From assembly GCF_028898845.1 (NCBI RefSeq), contig NZ_CP118574.1, positions 620,001-684,000 of the forward strand: a stretch of DNA of 64,000 nt, given 5' to 3'. Of this stretch, positions 52,353 to 61,778 are shown one piece after another. Every line of letters starts with the position of its first letter. Positions within the stretch are counted from its first letter, which is position 1. Under the pieces are notes generated by a model, which ran no database searches, was not told the origin of the DNA, and saw nothing but the letters and a program-made list of their open reading frames with translations. The translations under genes and the position numbers were made by a program. The DNA comes from Streptomyces sp. WZ-12 (GTDB taxonomy: Bacteria > Actinomycetota > Actinomycetes > Streptomycetales > Streptomycetaceae).

Positions 52353-53243
52353 ATGAGGAAGACAGCGGTGGTCACGGCCGGAACTGCCGGGATCGGCTTG
52401 GAGACGGCACTGGGGCTGGCCACCCAAGGGTTCTCGGTCACCGTGGTGGGACGCGACGCCGACCGGGGCGCCCGGGCGGTCGAGCGGATCAACGCGACGA
52501 ACCCGGCGCACCTGGGTCGATTCCTGTCCGCCGACCTCGCCTCGCTCGACGAAGTGCGCACGCTCGCCGACCGGATCGCCTCCGACCATGCCGCCTCGGG
52601 CGAACCACTGACCGTGCTGGTCAACAACGTCGGGGCGATGTTCGCCGAGCGGCGAACCCTGGCGGGCGCCGAGGCATCGTTCGTCGTCAACCATCTCTCG
52701 CCGTACTTGCTGACCGAACTGCTGCTGCCCACGCTGACGGCTGGAGCGCCGAGCAGGGTCGTGAATGTGACCTCGGGCGCTGTCAGTCTCGCCAAGTCCG
52801 TGTTCGACGCCGTCGAGCCTCCGGGCGGCTACTACGGCTTCCACTGGTACGGCCGCGCGAAGCTCGCCAACCTCACCTACACACTCGATCTGGCCGCGCG
52901 GCTGGACGGCACGGGCGTCTCGGTCTTCGCCGCCGACCCCGGAGGCGCCGCGACCGAGATGACCAACGGCACGCTGACCGATCCGAGGATCGTCTCGCCC
53001 GCGCTCCGGCTGCTGTGGCCGCTGGTGCGCCGCAAGTTCGAACGCTCCACCTCGGGCCCGGCATCCGTGGCCGCCAGACCCTCGATCACCGCCGCCACCG
53101 ACGACGCCCTGACCGGTCGGACCGGCATCGTCATCGGCGCCCAGGCACACCCGGTAGCGCCGTCCCGCGCGGCGACCGACCCTCGCATCGCCGAGGCCGT
53201 GCGTCGGCTCAGCCAACGGCACGCACCGCTCACGGTCACCTGA
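52353..53243 (+). CDS. SDR-family oxidoreductase (retinol-dehydrogenase-like)
   Basis: 296 aa from ATG 52353 with GGAGCGGAGGG upstream. Cofactor motif TAGTAGIG (about 8-15), VLVNNVGAMF, Ser in VVNVTSGAVS and a shifted Y-x-x-x-K in FHWYGRAKLANLTYTL (Tyr and Lys spaced normally). The length and the 'NHLSPYLLTELLLP' segment fit the retinol-dehydrogenase-like group. Two operators lie in its promoter region; the TetR gene follows 65 bases after its stop, with a third operator between. Confidence 0.9.
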   Translation: MRKTAVVTAGTAGIGLETALGLATQGFSVTVVGRDADRGARAVERINATNPAHLGRFLSADLASLDEVRTLADRIASDHAASGEPLTVLVNNVGAMFAERRTLAGAEASFVVNHLSPYLLTELLLPTLTAGAPSRVVNVTSGAVSLAKSVFDAVEPPGGYYGFHWYGRAKLANLTYTLDLAARLDGTGVSVFAADPGGAATEMTNGTLTDPRIVSPALRLLWPLVRRKFERSTSGPASVAARPSITAATDDALTGRTGIVIGAQAHPVAPSRAATDPRIAEAVRRLSQRHAPLTVT

Positions 53244-53279
53244 CCTTCGTACCCGTGCCGGCACCCGCGACGACAAGTC

Positions 53280-53294
53280 CGGATGAGCCATCCG
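53280..53294. promoter_or_regulatory. Third CGGAT-N5-ATCCG operator, before the TetR gene
   Basis: CGGATGAGCCATCCG at 53280-53294, 15 bases before the TetR start. Identical arms and spacer length to the two sites before the SDR gene. Confidence 0.82.
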
Positions 53295-53308
53295 ATTAGC
53301 ATGTCCCC

Positions 53309-53890
53309 ATGACGACGACGCCCCTACGCAAGGATGCCGCCCGCAACTGGGACCGGATCGTCACCGTCGCCCGTGCCCTGGTCGACCAGGGCACGGCGTT
53401 GCAGCTCAACGACGTCGCCCGCCGCGCCGAACTCGGAGTCGGCACCGTCTACCGGCACTTCGCCACGCCCGAGGCGCTGCTGGAGACCGTCGCCACCCGC
53501 TGCCTGGAATCCCTGGTCGCCCACGCCGAACAGGCACTCACCGACAACGACCCCTGGCGCGCGCTGGAAGGCTTCCTGCTCCGCACCGTCGAGGCACAGG
53601 TCACCGACGCCTCCCTGGCCCCGGTCGCCGCCGCAACCACGGACGCCCTGCCGCGCACCACGGAACTCAAATCGGCGCTTCGCTCGGCCGGCGCCACACT
53701 GCTCGACCGAGCCCGGAGCGCCGGGGTGATGCGCCCCGACGTGACCGCCGCCGACCTCGTCCCGCTCATGTGCGGCATCGCGCACGCCGTCCATGTGCAC
53801 GGCGGCACGCCCGTCGACCGGATCGACACCGCACATCGCTACCTGGCCACCCTGCTTGAGGGCCTCCGAGCGGCACCCCCACAGGCATGA
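53309..53890 (+). CDS. TetR-family transcriptional regulator
   Basis: 193 aa from ATG 53309. DNA-binding part LQLNDVARRAELGVGTVYRHFATPEALLETV (about 31-61); helical C-terminal SBP-like domain ending DRIDTAHRYLATLLEGL. Three copies of one operator lie before the SDR gene and before this gene, so it very probably represses both. Confidence 0.92.
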   Translation: MTTTPLRKDAARNWDRIVTVARALVDQGTALQLNDVARRAELGVGTVYRHFATPEALLETVATRCLESLVAHAEQALTDNDPWRALEGFLLRTVEAQVTDASLAPVAAATTDALPRTTELKSALRSAGATLLDRARSAGVMRPDVTAADLVPLMCGIAHAVHVHGGTPVDRIDTAHRYLATLLEGLRAAPPQA

Positions 53891-54131
53891 CGCCTCCCGT
53901 GTCACCCCACGGGGCGACTCCAACAGCCTCCGCTGCCCTGGACCTTCGCATCCCCTCCCCCTCCCCCTCCCCCATCACCTCACAGTTCGCTTCGTAGGGC
54001 CCGGGGACAGCCGAGGGATAGCCGCCTGACCCGCTGAGTGTCCCAACAGAGCTGGCGGCAGCCATCGTCACGGGTCCTCGCATGAGCCTCCTCTGCCCCT
54101 CTTCCAACTCGCTTCCTATCTTGGGGAAAGC

Positions 54132-55541
54132 TCACCGTCGATGGTCGGCCGCGCCGCCGGTCGCCAGCGTCAACACCGCGGCGCTGTACGCGGCGAGCGG
54201 AAGAGCGCAGCCTCCCTGATCGCATTTCACGTGGTCGGCAGCGCCGGGCCGAATGGTGCCGTCGGCGGCCACCACAGCGCCCTGGACCCGCACTCCGTCG
54301 GTTGCGGACAGCGACGGCCCGGTCAGGTGGAGCACTGCCGCGGTGATGGCGTCGGCACCACGGACGGCGACAGCCGCTGGTTTCGGCGCCAGATTCTCCA
54401 CCAGGACTCGAACGGTGCCGTCCGTACCGCGCACGGCGTGCGCGGCGATGTTGTCGCTGGTTTTGACGGTGGTCGGCAGCAGGTGGCCGGTGCCGAGCTG
54501 ATGAGCGAAGTAAAGCCCGTAGTAGACGGGCATGGCCCGGTACGCGTGCGGTCCGACCGAACAGAACGGCGTGTATCCCGCGCAGTTGCGTCCGAGCTGG
54601 CCGTGCAGGTTCACTCCCTGGGCACCGTGCTCCGCCGCGATCAGGGCGTAGTCCGCGGCCCACAGCGCCGACGCGTAGCTGTTGGACACGCCGGGAATCC
54701 CGCTGCATGACGCGGAGTTCGTCTCGCTGATTCGGAGTGGGACCCCGGCCTTGCCGGCGGACTGGGCGGCGCTGGCGATGGTGGCCGCTTCTTTTTGGGC
54801 AACGCCCCTGGAGAGGAGTTCGGCGGCCGTTGCGTTCTTGTCGCTGCAGCGTGACAGGGGATAGTAGTGGCGGGTCAGCAGTCCCACCTTTCCGCGTTCG
54901 GCCGCAGCGTAGTCGGGTAGCCAGGCACCGCCCGCGGTGTCCGGGCCGGCCTGCTGCGCCGCCGGGGCTCCGGCTCGTACGGCGGAGAGGCATTGGTTGG
55001 CCTCGGGCACGTAGTCGTGCAACGAGTATGTCGGTGGCCGCAGTTGGCGGAAGTAGTAGTCCGGCTCGTTTCCGCAGGCGATAGCGGTCAGCCGGTCACC
55101 GAGCACGGTGGACACCGACCGGGCGTCCTGGGTGACTGTGGTGCGGTCGAAGTGCCCGAGGTTCTCGCTGTAGAGGACCTTCCACTTGACTGCCCTCGTT
55201 AGCCGGTCCAGTCCAGCCAGCCCGGCCGGAGTGGCGGCTCGGTAGCCCTCGTCCACGGTGTTGCCACCGAACCTGATCACACCTCGGCCGAGGTTCGTCA
55301 ACAGCCGGGGCAGATTCCCGACGGTGTCGAAGTCACCACTGTTGACACCATAGGTATTGCTCTCGAACGAGAAGCCCAGATAGCCGTCGGCGAGGGTACC
55401 GAGTGCCGGTCCCTTGGTATCGATGGTGACGGTGGTCGGCACCGCGGCCGACCCCAGTGCCGGGGCGGGCGCGGGCGCAACGATCAGCGCCATGGCCAGT
55501 CCGGCGGCGACGGCGATGGCTCTCTTGATGTTGATACGCAT
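54132..55541 (-). CDS. Secreted GH79-like glycoside hydrolase (beta-glucuronidase/heparanase type)
   Basis: 469 aa from ATG 55541. N-terminal signal peptide (MRINIKRAIAVAAGLAMALIV to about residue 32). Catalytic barrel: LGFSFESNTYG, VIRFGGNTVDEGY, the acid/base Glu in AIACGNEPDYYF (about 165), and the nucleophile Glu in PLRISETNSAS (about 270). It has the C-terminal beta domain seen in GH79 enzymes. Likely exported to act on glucuronate-containing polysaccharide. No regulator or transporter adjacent. Confidence 0.87.
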   Translation of the reverse strand: MRINIKRAIAVAAGLAMALIVAPAPAPALGSAAVPTTVTIDTKGPALGTLADGYLGFSFESNTYGVNSGDFDTVGNLPRLLTNLGRGVIRFGGNTVDEGYRAATPAGLAGLDRLTRAVKWKVLYSENLGHFDRTTVTQDARSVSTVLGDRLTAIACGNEPDYYFRQLRPPTYSLHDYVPEANQCLSAVRAGAPAAQQAGPDTAGGAWLPDYAAAERGKVGLLTRHYYPLSRCSDKNATAAELLSRGVAQKEAATIASAAQSAGKAGVPLRISETNSASCSGIPGVSNSYASALWAADYALIAAEHGAQGVNLHGQLGRNCAGYTPFCSVGPHAYRAMPVYYGLYFAHQLGTGHLLPTTVKTSDNIAAHAVRGTDGTVRVLVENLAPKPAAVAVRGADAITAAVLHLTGPSLSATDGVRVQGAVVAADGTIRPGAADHVKCDQGGCALPLAAYSAAVLTLATGGAADHRR

Positions 55542-56234
55542 ACGAAGGCTCTCCAGTCTGTGGCGGTTCTTCGGGTTTCGAGGATGCTGAAGGGGAGGCG
55601 ACTGGTCGGGCCCGATACTAGAATTCGGAGCTATTCCCAACAGGGCTCGCGAGTTGGACGTAAGGGAATGGTCATAGATGGCCACTTGAACGCCCACCGC
55701 TCGCCAGACAAGTCGCTCTCGCAGAACTGACGGACGCTCACGAGGCATTCCAGGACGGCCAGTTCCGGCGCCCGTCCCCAAGTCCGGGCCCCCTCAACCT
55801 GTCTCTGCCGGGATCTTGGAGTTTCCCAGCGCACAGGCACGATCAGCGGGCCTGCTCGGAGGACGCCAACCGGCGGAGCTCGTTCACGACGGCCGAACGG
55901 CCAACTGGCTGCTGGCGTCGGTCACTAGCTGGCTGCCTGGGACAGACACCGGTCAAGTTCGTTGTCGAGGCGGTCCAGGCGCTCGTACAGGGCGCGGGGC
56001 TGGCCGGTGTTCGTGAAGTCGCTGACCACGGCATCCGCTTCGTCCTTACGGCTTCACGAGCGCACCGCCCAGACGTTCACCAAAAGGAGCGCGGCGGCGT
56101 ATCCGAGCAGTCGCGGTTCCGGGGCCCAAGAGCCGGCCTTGAATACCCGCCAGACCGAGCGCCGGGCGGATGTGATCGGATGGTGTTCGGGCTCGCGCCC
56201 AACCCCGCCCGTGGAGCGGCCTTGGAGGCACTGG
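55542..56234. other. Mostly gene-free interval with weak minus-strand fragments
   Basis: Minus-strand bases about 55925-56052 read VVSDFTNTGQPRALYERLDR...CLSQAAS with a stop but no start, perhaps the tail of a lost gene. A hydrophobic stretch (LLGYAAALLLVNVWAVRS) is open at about 56054-56110. Neither is recognised. The left part is the promoter region of the GH79-like gene. Confidence 0.4.
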
Positions 56235-57176
56235 ATGAAGATCGTGATAGCGGGTGGCACGGGCCAGGTGGGTGCGATCCTGCGTCGCGCCTTGGACGCT
56301 GCGGGCCATGAGGTAGTGGTCCTCACCCGGCGCCCGGCGCGCACCGGCGACGTCCGCTGGGACGGCCGGAATCCAGGCCCCTGGGTGGAGGAGGTCGACG
56401 GCAGCGACGTCGTGATCAACTTGGCCGGCCGCAGCGTCAGTTGCCGCTACACGGAGGAGAATCTCCGGGAGATGATGAACTCCCGGGTGGACTCGGCCCG
56501 CGTCGTCGGTGAGGCCATCACGGCCGCCCGCCGCCCGCCGCGCGTCTGGCTCCAGATGAGCACCGCCACCATTTACGCCCACCGCTATGACACTCCCCAC
56601 GACGAGCGCACCGGCGTCATCGGCGGCCAGGAGTCCGGCGTACCGGGCTACTGGGCCTTCAGTGTCGATATCGCCCGGCGCTGGGAGCAGGCACAACAGG
56701 ACGCCGCGACGCCGCACACTCGGAAGGTCGCGCTGCGTTCCGCGATGGTGATGAGCCCGGACCGCGGTGGCGTCTTCGACGTCCTGCTGTGGCTCGCCAG
56801 GCTCGGCCTGGGTGGGCCGGTGGCAGGCGGTGCCCAGTACGTCTCCTGGATCCACGACCGTGACTTCGTCCGTGCGGTCGAGTTGCTGATCGACCGGGAG
56901 GAGATCACGGGAGCGGTCAACCTCGCCGCCCCCGGCCCCCTGCCCCAGCGGGCGTTCATGCGTACCCTGCGCAGCGCCTGGGGCATGCCGGTGGGACTGC
57001 CGGCCACCAAGTGAATGGCTGAGCTCGGCGCCTTCGCCCTGCGCACCGATACCGAACTCCTGCTCAAGAGCCGCCGGGTGGTGCCGGGACGCCTGCTGGA
57101 GTCCGGCTTCGTCTTCGACTACGCACATTGGCAGCACGCCGCCCCCGACCTCGTACGCCGGGTCCGGCGGCGTTAG
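56235..57176 (+). pseudogene. TIGR01777-family epimerase with in-frame TGA
   Basis: ATG 56235 (MKIVIAGGTGQVGAILRRAL) behind TTGGAGG. Rossmann motif GGTGQVG, VVINLAGRSVSCRYTEENL, MSTATIYAHRYD, SWIHDRDFVRAVE, AVNLAAPGPLPQRAFMRTL: a full TIGR01777/DUF1731 protein. TGA at 57012-57014 interrupts the frame, which then resumes with the conserved ending TELLLKSRRVVPGRLLESGF and stops at TAG 57174-57176. TGG to TGA would explain it. Restart at the ATG right after is possible. Confidence 0.82.
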
Positions 57177-58113
57177 GGCTGGAATCAGAATGAGGTCTCT
57201 GGGACTCGGGAATGACGGCGTGTCAGTTTTCGTTGATACGGCCTGGAGGGGGTGGTTGCGACCGAGACCCGTGGTGGGCGCAAGCCGTGGGAGGTAGACG
57301 ATGGGCTGTGGGAGCGCATCGAGCGGCTGTTACCGGTGATTGAGTGGCGCTTCCGGTACCCGGGGCGTCGTCGGCTCGATGGCCGGCGGGTTCTGTGCGG
57401 CATCCTGTTCGTGCTCTACACCGGCATCCCCTGCCGCTACCTCCCGCAGGAACTCGGCTTCGGCTCCGGGATGACCTGCTGGAGGCGACTGCGGGAGTGG
57501 AACGAGGCCGGGGTCTGGCAGCGCCTGCATGAGTTGCTGCTGGCTGAACTGCGGGCGGCCGGCAGATTGGATCTGTCCCGGGCGCCGGTCGACTCGAGCC
57601 ATCTGCGGGCGATGAAAGATGGTGCGGCGACCGGCCCGTTTCCGGTGGACCGGGGCGAGACCGGCAGCAAGCACCACGTGATCGTCGAGGCTCACGGTAT
57701 CTCGCTGGCCGTCACTCTGACTGGCGGCAACCGCAACGACGTGACCCAGCTGATCCCACTGGTCCGAGCCGTCCCGCCGATCCGAGGCAAACGCGGCCAA
57801 CCGCTGCGCCGCCCGAAGCACCTCTACGCCGACCGCGGCTACGACCACGAGAGCTACCGAGACCAGGTCCGACGGTTCGAAATCACCCCGCACATCGCCC
57901 GACGCGGCACCGAACACGGCTCCGGACTCGGCGTCCATCGCTGGGTCGTGGAAGGCGCCATCGCACTACTGCACTGGTTCCGCCGCCTACGCATCCGCTG
58001 GGAGATCCGTGTCCACGGACATCGGCCCGTCTGGGTGAGCGGTCAGTTCGGGTCTTGCTGGGCGGACAGCTCATCTCCCGTCGCGGTATGACTTTTCGTC
58101 CCTCGGTTGGCGG

Positions 58114-58956
58114 TCAGTTGGCGGTGATGAGAGGTTGGACTCCCTGGCCGGTGGTGGCCTGGGTGAGGCGGAGTGAGGAGCCTTCGGTCAGCACGATGTG
58201 AGCGTGGTGCAGGAGGCGATCGACAGCGGCGGTGGCCAGTGTCTTGGGCATGATCGAATCGAATCCTGAGGGATGAAGGTTCGAGGTCACGATGACCGAA
58301 CGGCGTTCGTAGGCGGCGTCGATGACGCGGTAGAAGGCTTCGGCGGCGGCCTGGCCGCAGGGCAGCATGCCAATGTCATCCACGACGATCAGATCACATC
58401 GGGTGATCTTCGCGACGGCCTTGGAGACGGTGTTGTCGACGACGGCCCGGCCGAGGTGGGCGGTGAGGGATTCGAGGGTGAACCAGGCGACTTTCATCCC
58501 TTCGTCGATGGCCTTGTTGGCGAGTGCTTCGGCCAGGTGGCTTTTGCCCGTGCCGCTGGGGCCGGCGGCCGCCAAGTTCTCCGCCCGGCCGATCCACTCC
58601 AGCGTCATCAACGCGTGCTGGGTTGGGACGGGGATGGAGGAGATGTCCTCCTTCCACGACTCGAAGGTCTTGCCCGAGGGGAGTTGAGCCTGCTTGCGGT
58701 GGTTGCGTCTGGTGGCCGCGTCGCGGCCCTTGATCTCTTCCTCCAGCAGGATGCGGACCACTTCAGCGGGGTCCCACCGTTGTGATCTCGCGGTCGCGAG
58801 GACTTCGGGGGCGGCCCTGCGGAGGTAGGGAAAACGCATGCGCCGAAGGACGGACTCCAGCTCGGGCGGGATCGGCGGGGCCGTCGGCGGCGGGGGAAGC
58901 GGTGTCGGGGGCGTCTGGGTGACGACCTCGACGGGATCCATCACGGGGGCTGTCAT
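58114..58956 (-). CDS. istB: IS21-family helper ATPase IstB
   Basis: 280 aa from ATG 58956. AAA+ features: Walker A GPSGTGKSH at about 133, Walker B CDLIVVDDIGM at about 190, a sensor block RSVIVTSNLHPSGFDSI and the C-terminal arginine region. The Pro-rich N-terminus (TPLPPPPTAPP) is an unusual addition. IstB binds target DNA and directs IstA. It lies downstream of istA with a hairpin between. Confidence 0.92.
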   Translation of the reverse strand: MTAPVMDPVEVVTQTPPTPLPPPPTAPPIPPELESVLRRMRFPYLRRAAPEVLATARSQRWDPAEVVRILLEEEIKGRDAATRRNHRKQAQLPSGKTFESWKEDISSIPVPTQHALMTLEWIGRAENLAAAGPSGTGKSHLAEALANKAIDEGMKVAWFTLESLTAHLGRAVVDNTVSKAVAKITRCDLIVVDDIGMLPCGQAAAEAFYRVIDAAYERRSVIVTSNLHPSGFDSIMPKTLATAAVDRLLHHAHIVLTEGSSLRLTQATTGQGVQPLITAN

Positions 58957-58994
58957 GTCAACTTCCTTTCCATGGTGCCGGGTTGGGAGGGTCC

Positions 58995-59027
58995 CCGTTC
59001 CCGGGCCGCAAAGCGGCCCGGGAACGG
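58995..59027 (-). terminator. Perfect 15-bp hairpin between istA and istB
   Basis: CCGTTCCCGGGCCGC (58995-59009), loop AAA, GCGGCCCGGGAACGG (59013-59027). It could reduce istB expression or block transcription from outside. No T-run. Confidence 0.7.
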
Positions 59028-59031
59028 AAGA

Positions 59032-60600
59032 TCAGGCGGGTTTGACGCGGCCGAAGTCGGCCCAGGCGGAGGTGCCGGGTTGGACGGAGTGGGCCTCATC
59101 GGCGACGACCAGGTCGGCGGGGCGGGAACCGTGGCGGCGGTGTTGGACGATGGACATGAGGTCCTCTTCGGCGAACCGTCCGGCGGTCGCCGCGAGCCCG
59201 AGGGCGATGTCGACCTCGCCGACACCGACCAGAGCGGCCAGTTCGACGGCGGCGGCCATCTTGACCCGCATCCTGCTGGTGCCGGCCGCGGCGGCTTCGA
59301 TCAGCCACGACTTGGCCCCCGGGCCGAGGTCGAGGAATGCTTTCTCCGCGTCCGTGCTGGGCTTGGGTTTGGGCTGGCGGGGACCACCGTCCATGTCCTG
59401 GGGGTGGTTGGGGTAGTGGGTCAGGTCGATCACCGGCCGTCCGGGCAGGGAGAGTTGGTGCCGGGCGACTTCCACCAAGCCGGCGGGGCCGTGCATCCAC
59501 TCGGGCCGGTGGGCAAGGCGGGACAGGTCGACGACGATGACCAACTCGTCGCCGTCGGCACGAACCCAGGCTTCGGAACCGACCAGGCCCGGCGGGGTCG
59601 AGTAGCGGACCGATCCGAAGCGGACCGTCTGGTCCTTGAGGACCTGCCTCGACTCGCCCAACGCGAGGGTGTGGGGGGCCTCGGGCAACGGATGAAGCCG
59701 CTTCTTTTCGATGTCGAGCATGGCCGCCGGCGTCTTGCCGGTCTCGCGGTGGATGCGCTGGTTGACCTGCTGGCAGAACACCGCGCAGGCCCCGCGGAGT
59801 TCGGTGAAACTGTCGTACTCGCCCAGCAGATTGGCATCAGTGGGCACCAGGTCGGCCTTCGCGATGCGGACCGTGGCCTCCGAACCGCCCTTGGATTCCG
59901 GATCGAAGGGGACGCATGTGTGCACTTGCACGCCGTAGTGGCGGCCCGTGCCCACCACCTGAGGGTGGCGGACGGCGACACCGGCGACGCGGTCGATGGT
60001 GACGGTCTTCTCGTTGTCGGTCAGCGCATAGGTCGGGACCCCACCGAACTGCCGCAGCATGGAGTCGATGCACGAGATCAGCGTGCCCAGCGACCGGTCC
60101 CAGGCCGGGACCACCACCCGGTAACGGGACCACGCCAACCACGCGCAGAACAACAGCGTTTGGCGGGGCTCGCCACCGCCTGGGCCAGGCACTTTCGGTC
60201 CCCAACCCCAGTCGAATTGGCACCAGAGCGCAGGTTCAGCGATCCATGGGCGATACGTTCTGCGGTGGCCGGCCTTCCACCGTTCCTTCGCCTTCGCCAC
60301 CGCCCGGCGGGTCGTGCGCTCATCACCGGTGAAACCCAGTAGTTGCAGGCGTTCGTGGAGCTTGTCGGCACGGACCTTGCCCTGCGAACGTTCGACCCAC
60401 TCCTCGATCTTCGGCATGAACGGGTCGATCAGCTTCGGGCGGACGATCGGTCCGTCGACGGGCATCCCCCTGTCCCTCATCCGTGCGTACCGGCGCACGG
60501 TCTTGGGATCAACCCCCGCCAGCTGAGCCGCCGAGTACACGCACTCGGTGGCATCCAACGCCTCGAAGATCTCCATCACTTCCCTGGCATTCTTCTTCAC
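59032..60600 (-). CDS. istA: IS21-family transposase IstA
   Basis: 522 aa from ATG 60600. N-terminal helix-turn-helix (SAAQLAGVDPKTVRRYARMRD), then the rve integrase core with DDE residues: QFDWGWG (Asp), ALTDNEKTV (Asp), DPESKGGSEATVR (Glu). C-terminal beta domain with FGSVRYSTPPGLVG. No interruption is seen, so the element may still be mobile. Confidence 0.92.
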   Translation of the reverse strand: MKKNAREVMEIFEALDATECVYSAAQLAGVDPKTVRRYARMRDRGMPVDGPIVRPKLIDPFMPKIEEWVERSQGKVRADKLHERLQLLGFTGDERTTRRAVAKAKERWKAGHRRTYRPWIAEPALWCQFDWGWGPKVPGPGGGEPRQTLLFCAWLAWSRYRVVVPAWDRSLGTLISCIDSMLRQFGGVPTYALTDNEKTVTIDRVAGVAVRHPQVVGTGRHYGVQVHTCVPFDPESKGGSEATVRIAKADLVPTDANLLGEYDSFTELRGACAVFCQQVNQRIHRETGKTPAAMLDIEKKRLHPLPEAPHTLALGESRQVLKDQTVRFGSVRYSTPPGLVGSEAWVRADGDELVIVVDLSRLAHRPEWMHGPAGLVEVARHQLSLPGRPVIDLTHYPNHPQDMDGGPRQPKPKPSTDAEKAFLDLGPGAKSWLIEAAAAGTSRMRVKMAAAVELAALVGVGEVDIALGLAATAGRFAEEDLMSIVQHRRHGSRPADLVVADEAHSVQPGTSAWADFGRVKPA

Positions 60601-60926
60601 GATCCCTCCGGGAGGAGTCGCTCATATGTGATCGGGCAATCACGAGCAAACCCCCGGAGGGATTCATCTGTTCGGAATGGATGTTCGGACTGCCTCGAAT
60701 AGCCCAATCACCAGGGAGATGAGCTGTCCGCCAGCCAAGACCCGGAATGACCGTCTACCTGGATCTTGCGCTGTCCGCTGTCAATCCGCGACGACGTTCA
60801 CCAGGCGTCTATCACACTCGGCTGTGCCGTCATCTGCTGGCGGCGGCTGAGGACCACGCTCTGATTCCAGGCCAAAGTAAGGTGGCATCCCGTGTCGCGA
60901 ACTCGCGCCGAGCGCAAGGAGGCGGA

Positions 60927-61778
60927 ATGCTCGCTAGCTCGTCGGCGCTGGCGGCCGGAAGGCGTCATTCGGTCGGACGGCGCTGGGATGGAACCGTTCT
61001 CGCCGTGGGCAATACCGCAGCCGCTGAATGTCGTGTCGAGGGCTGGGAAGACGTCGTCGCGGTGGCAGCTGGCAACGTCCATGCCGCGACGAACACGGGC
61101 AGGTCTCATACGGTGGGACTCCGGTCGGACGGCACGGTGCTGGCAACGGGGTGGAATGGCGATGGGCAATGTGATCTCGCCGGATGGCGAGGCGTCACGG
61201 CCGTGGCCGCAGGCTGGCGCCGCACACTCGGGCTACTCGCCAATGGCCGCGTGCTGGCAGTTGGCCGGAGTTCAGAAGGGCAATGCGACGTGCAGTCCTG
61301 GCGCGAGATGATCGCCCTCTCGTGTGGTGACTGGCACTCGGTCGGCATCCGGTCGGACGGTTCTGCACTGGCCGCGGGGAACAACCGACGAGGGCAGTGT
61401 GCCGTTGAAGGGTGGCATGACCTGGCCGCCATTTCGGCCGGGTATCTCCATACCGTCGGCCTCAGAGCTGACGGGCGGGCAGTAGCGACCGGAGACCAGG
61501 CAACCGGGGCGTGTGAGGTCGACGAGTGGGAAGACGTGGTGGCGCTCGGCGCAGGCAGCTACCACACCGTCGGGGTCACTGCGTCCGGACGGGTCCTCGC
61601 AGCGGGAGACAACAGCTACGGACAGTGCGAAGTCGGCGGCTGGCGCGACATTGTCGCCGTGGCGGCCGGTTCTACGCACACTCTCGGCCTGCGTGCCAAC
61701 GGCACGGTCGTGACCGTAGGGAACAATGCCGACGGACAGCGCGAAGTCGATGACTGGTCCGGAGTCCACCTTCCATAA
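60927..61778 (+). CDS. RCC1-like seven-repeat beta-propeller protein inside the IS5-type element
   Basis: 283 aa from ATG 60927, placed by AAGGAGG just before it. Seven repeats of about 38 residues follow one another, pattern 'A-x-G-x-x-H-T-x-G-L-R-x-D-G-x-V-L-A-x-G-x-N-x-x-G-Q-C-x-V-x-x-W' (for example SYHTVGVTASGRVLAAGDNS and STHTLGLRANGTVVTVGNNA). Seven repeats suit a closed RCC1-type propeller, usually a protein-binding platform. No signal peptide or second domain. It lies between the inverted repeats of an IS5-type element, downstream of the transposase. Function unknown. Confidence 0.85.
   Translation: MLASSSALAAGRRHSVGRRWDGTVLAVGNTAAAECRVEGWEDVVAVAAGNVHAATNTGRSHTVGLRSDGTVLATGWNGDGQCDLAGWRGVTAVAAGWRRTLGLLANGRVLAVGRSSEGQCDVQSWREMIALSCGDWHSVGIRSDGSALAAGNNRRGQCAVEGWHDLAAISAGYLHTVGLRADGRAVATGDQATGACEVDEWEDVVALGAGSYHTVGVTASGRVLAAGDNSYGQCEVGGWRDIVAVAAGSTHTLGLRANGTVVTVGNNADGQREVDDWSGVHLP

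Larger units (their letters stand above)
58010..60783 (-). mobile_element. IS21-family insertion sequence (2774 bp)
   Basis: Begins TGTCCACGG and ends GCTGTCA, with the TG...CA tips of this family, and is flanked by the direct repeat ATCCG (58005-58009 and 60784-60788). Inner inverted repeats at 58040-58079 and 60714-60753 agree in 35 of 40 bases. It carries istA and istB and sits inside the IS5-type transposase. Confidence 0.92.
57252..60864 (+). pseudogene. IS5-family transposase gene interrupted by the IS21-type element
   Basis: GTG 57252 with GGAGGGG upstream opens a transposase: WERIERLLPVIEWRF, LDGRRVLCGILFVLYTG, VDSSHLRAMKDG, GGNRNDVTQLIPLV and HLYADRGYDHESY, through RRLRIRWEIR at 58009. 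The frame resumes at 60789 with the tail (DDVHQASITLGCAVICWRRL) and stops at 60862-60864. Joining 57252-58009 with 60789-60864 gives exactly 278 codons including the stop. The IS21 insertion alone broke the gene. Confidence 0.9.

Noticed and set aside
53949..53980. CCCCCT-rich run between the TetR and GH79-like genes
   Set aside because: Simple low-complexity sequence in an intergenic region; no further structure supports a function.
58961..60600. Plus-strand frame opposite istA
   Set aside because: Antisense shadow; istA has all DDE residues and the right position in the IS21-type element.
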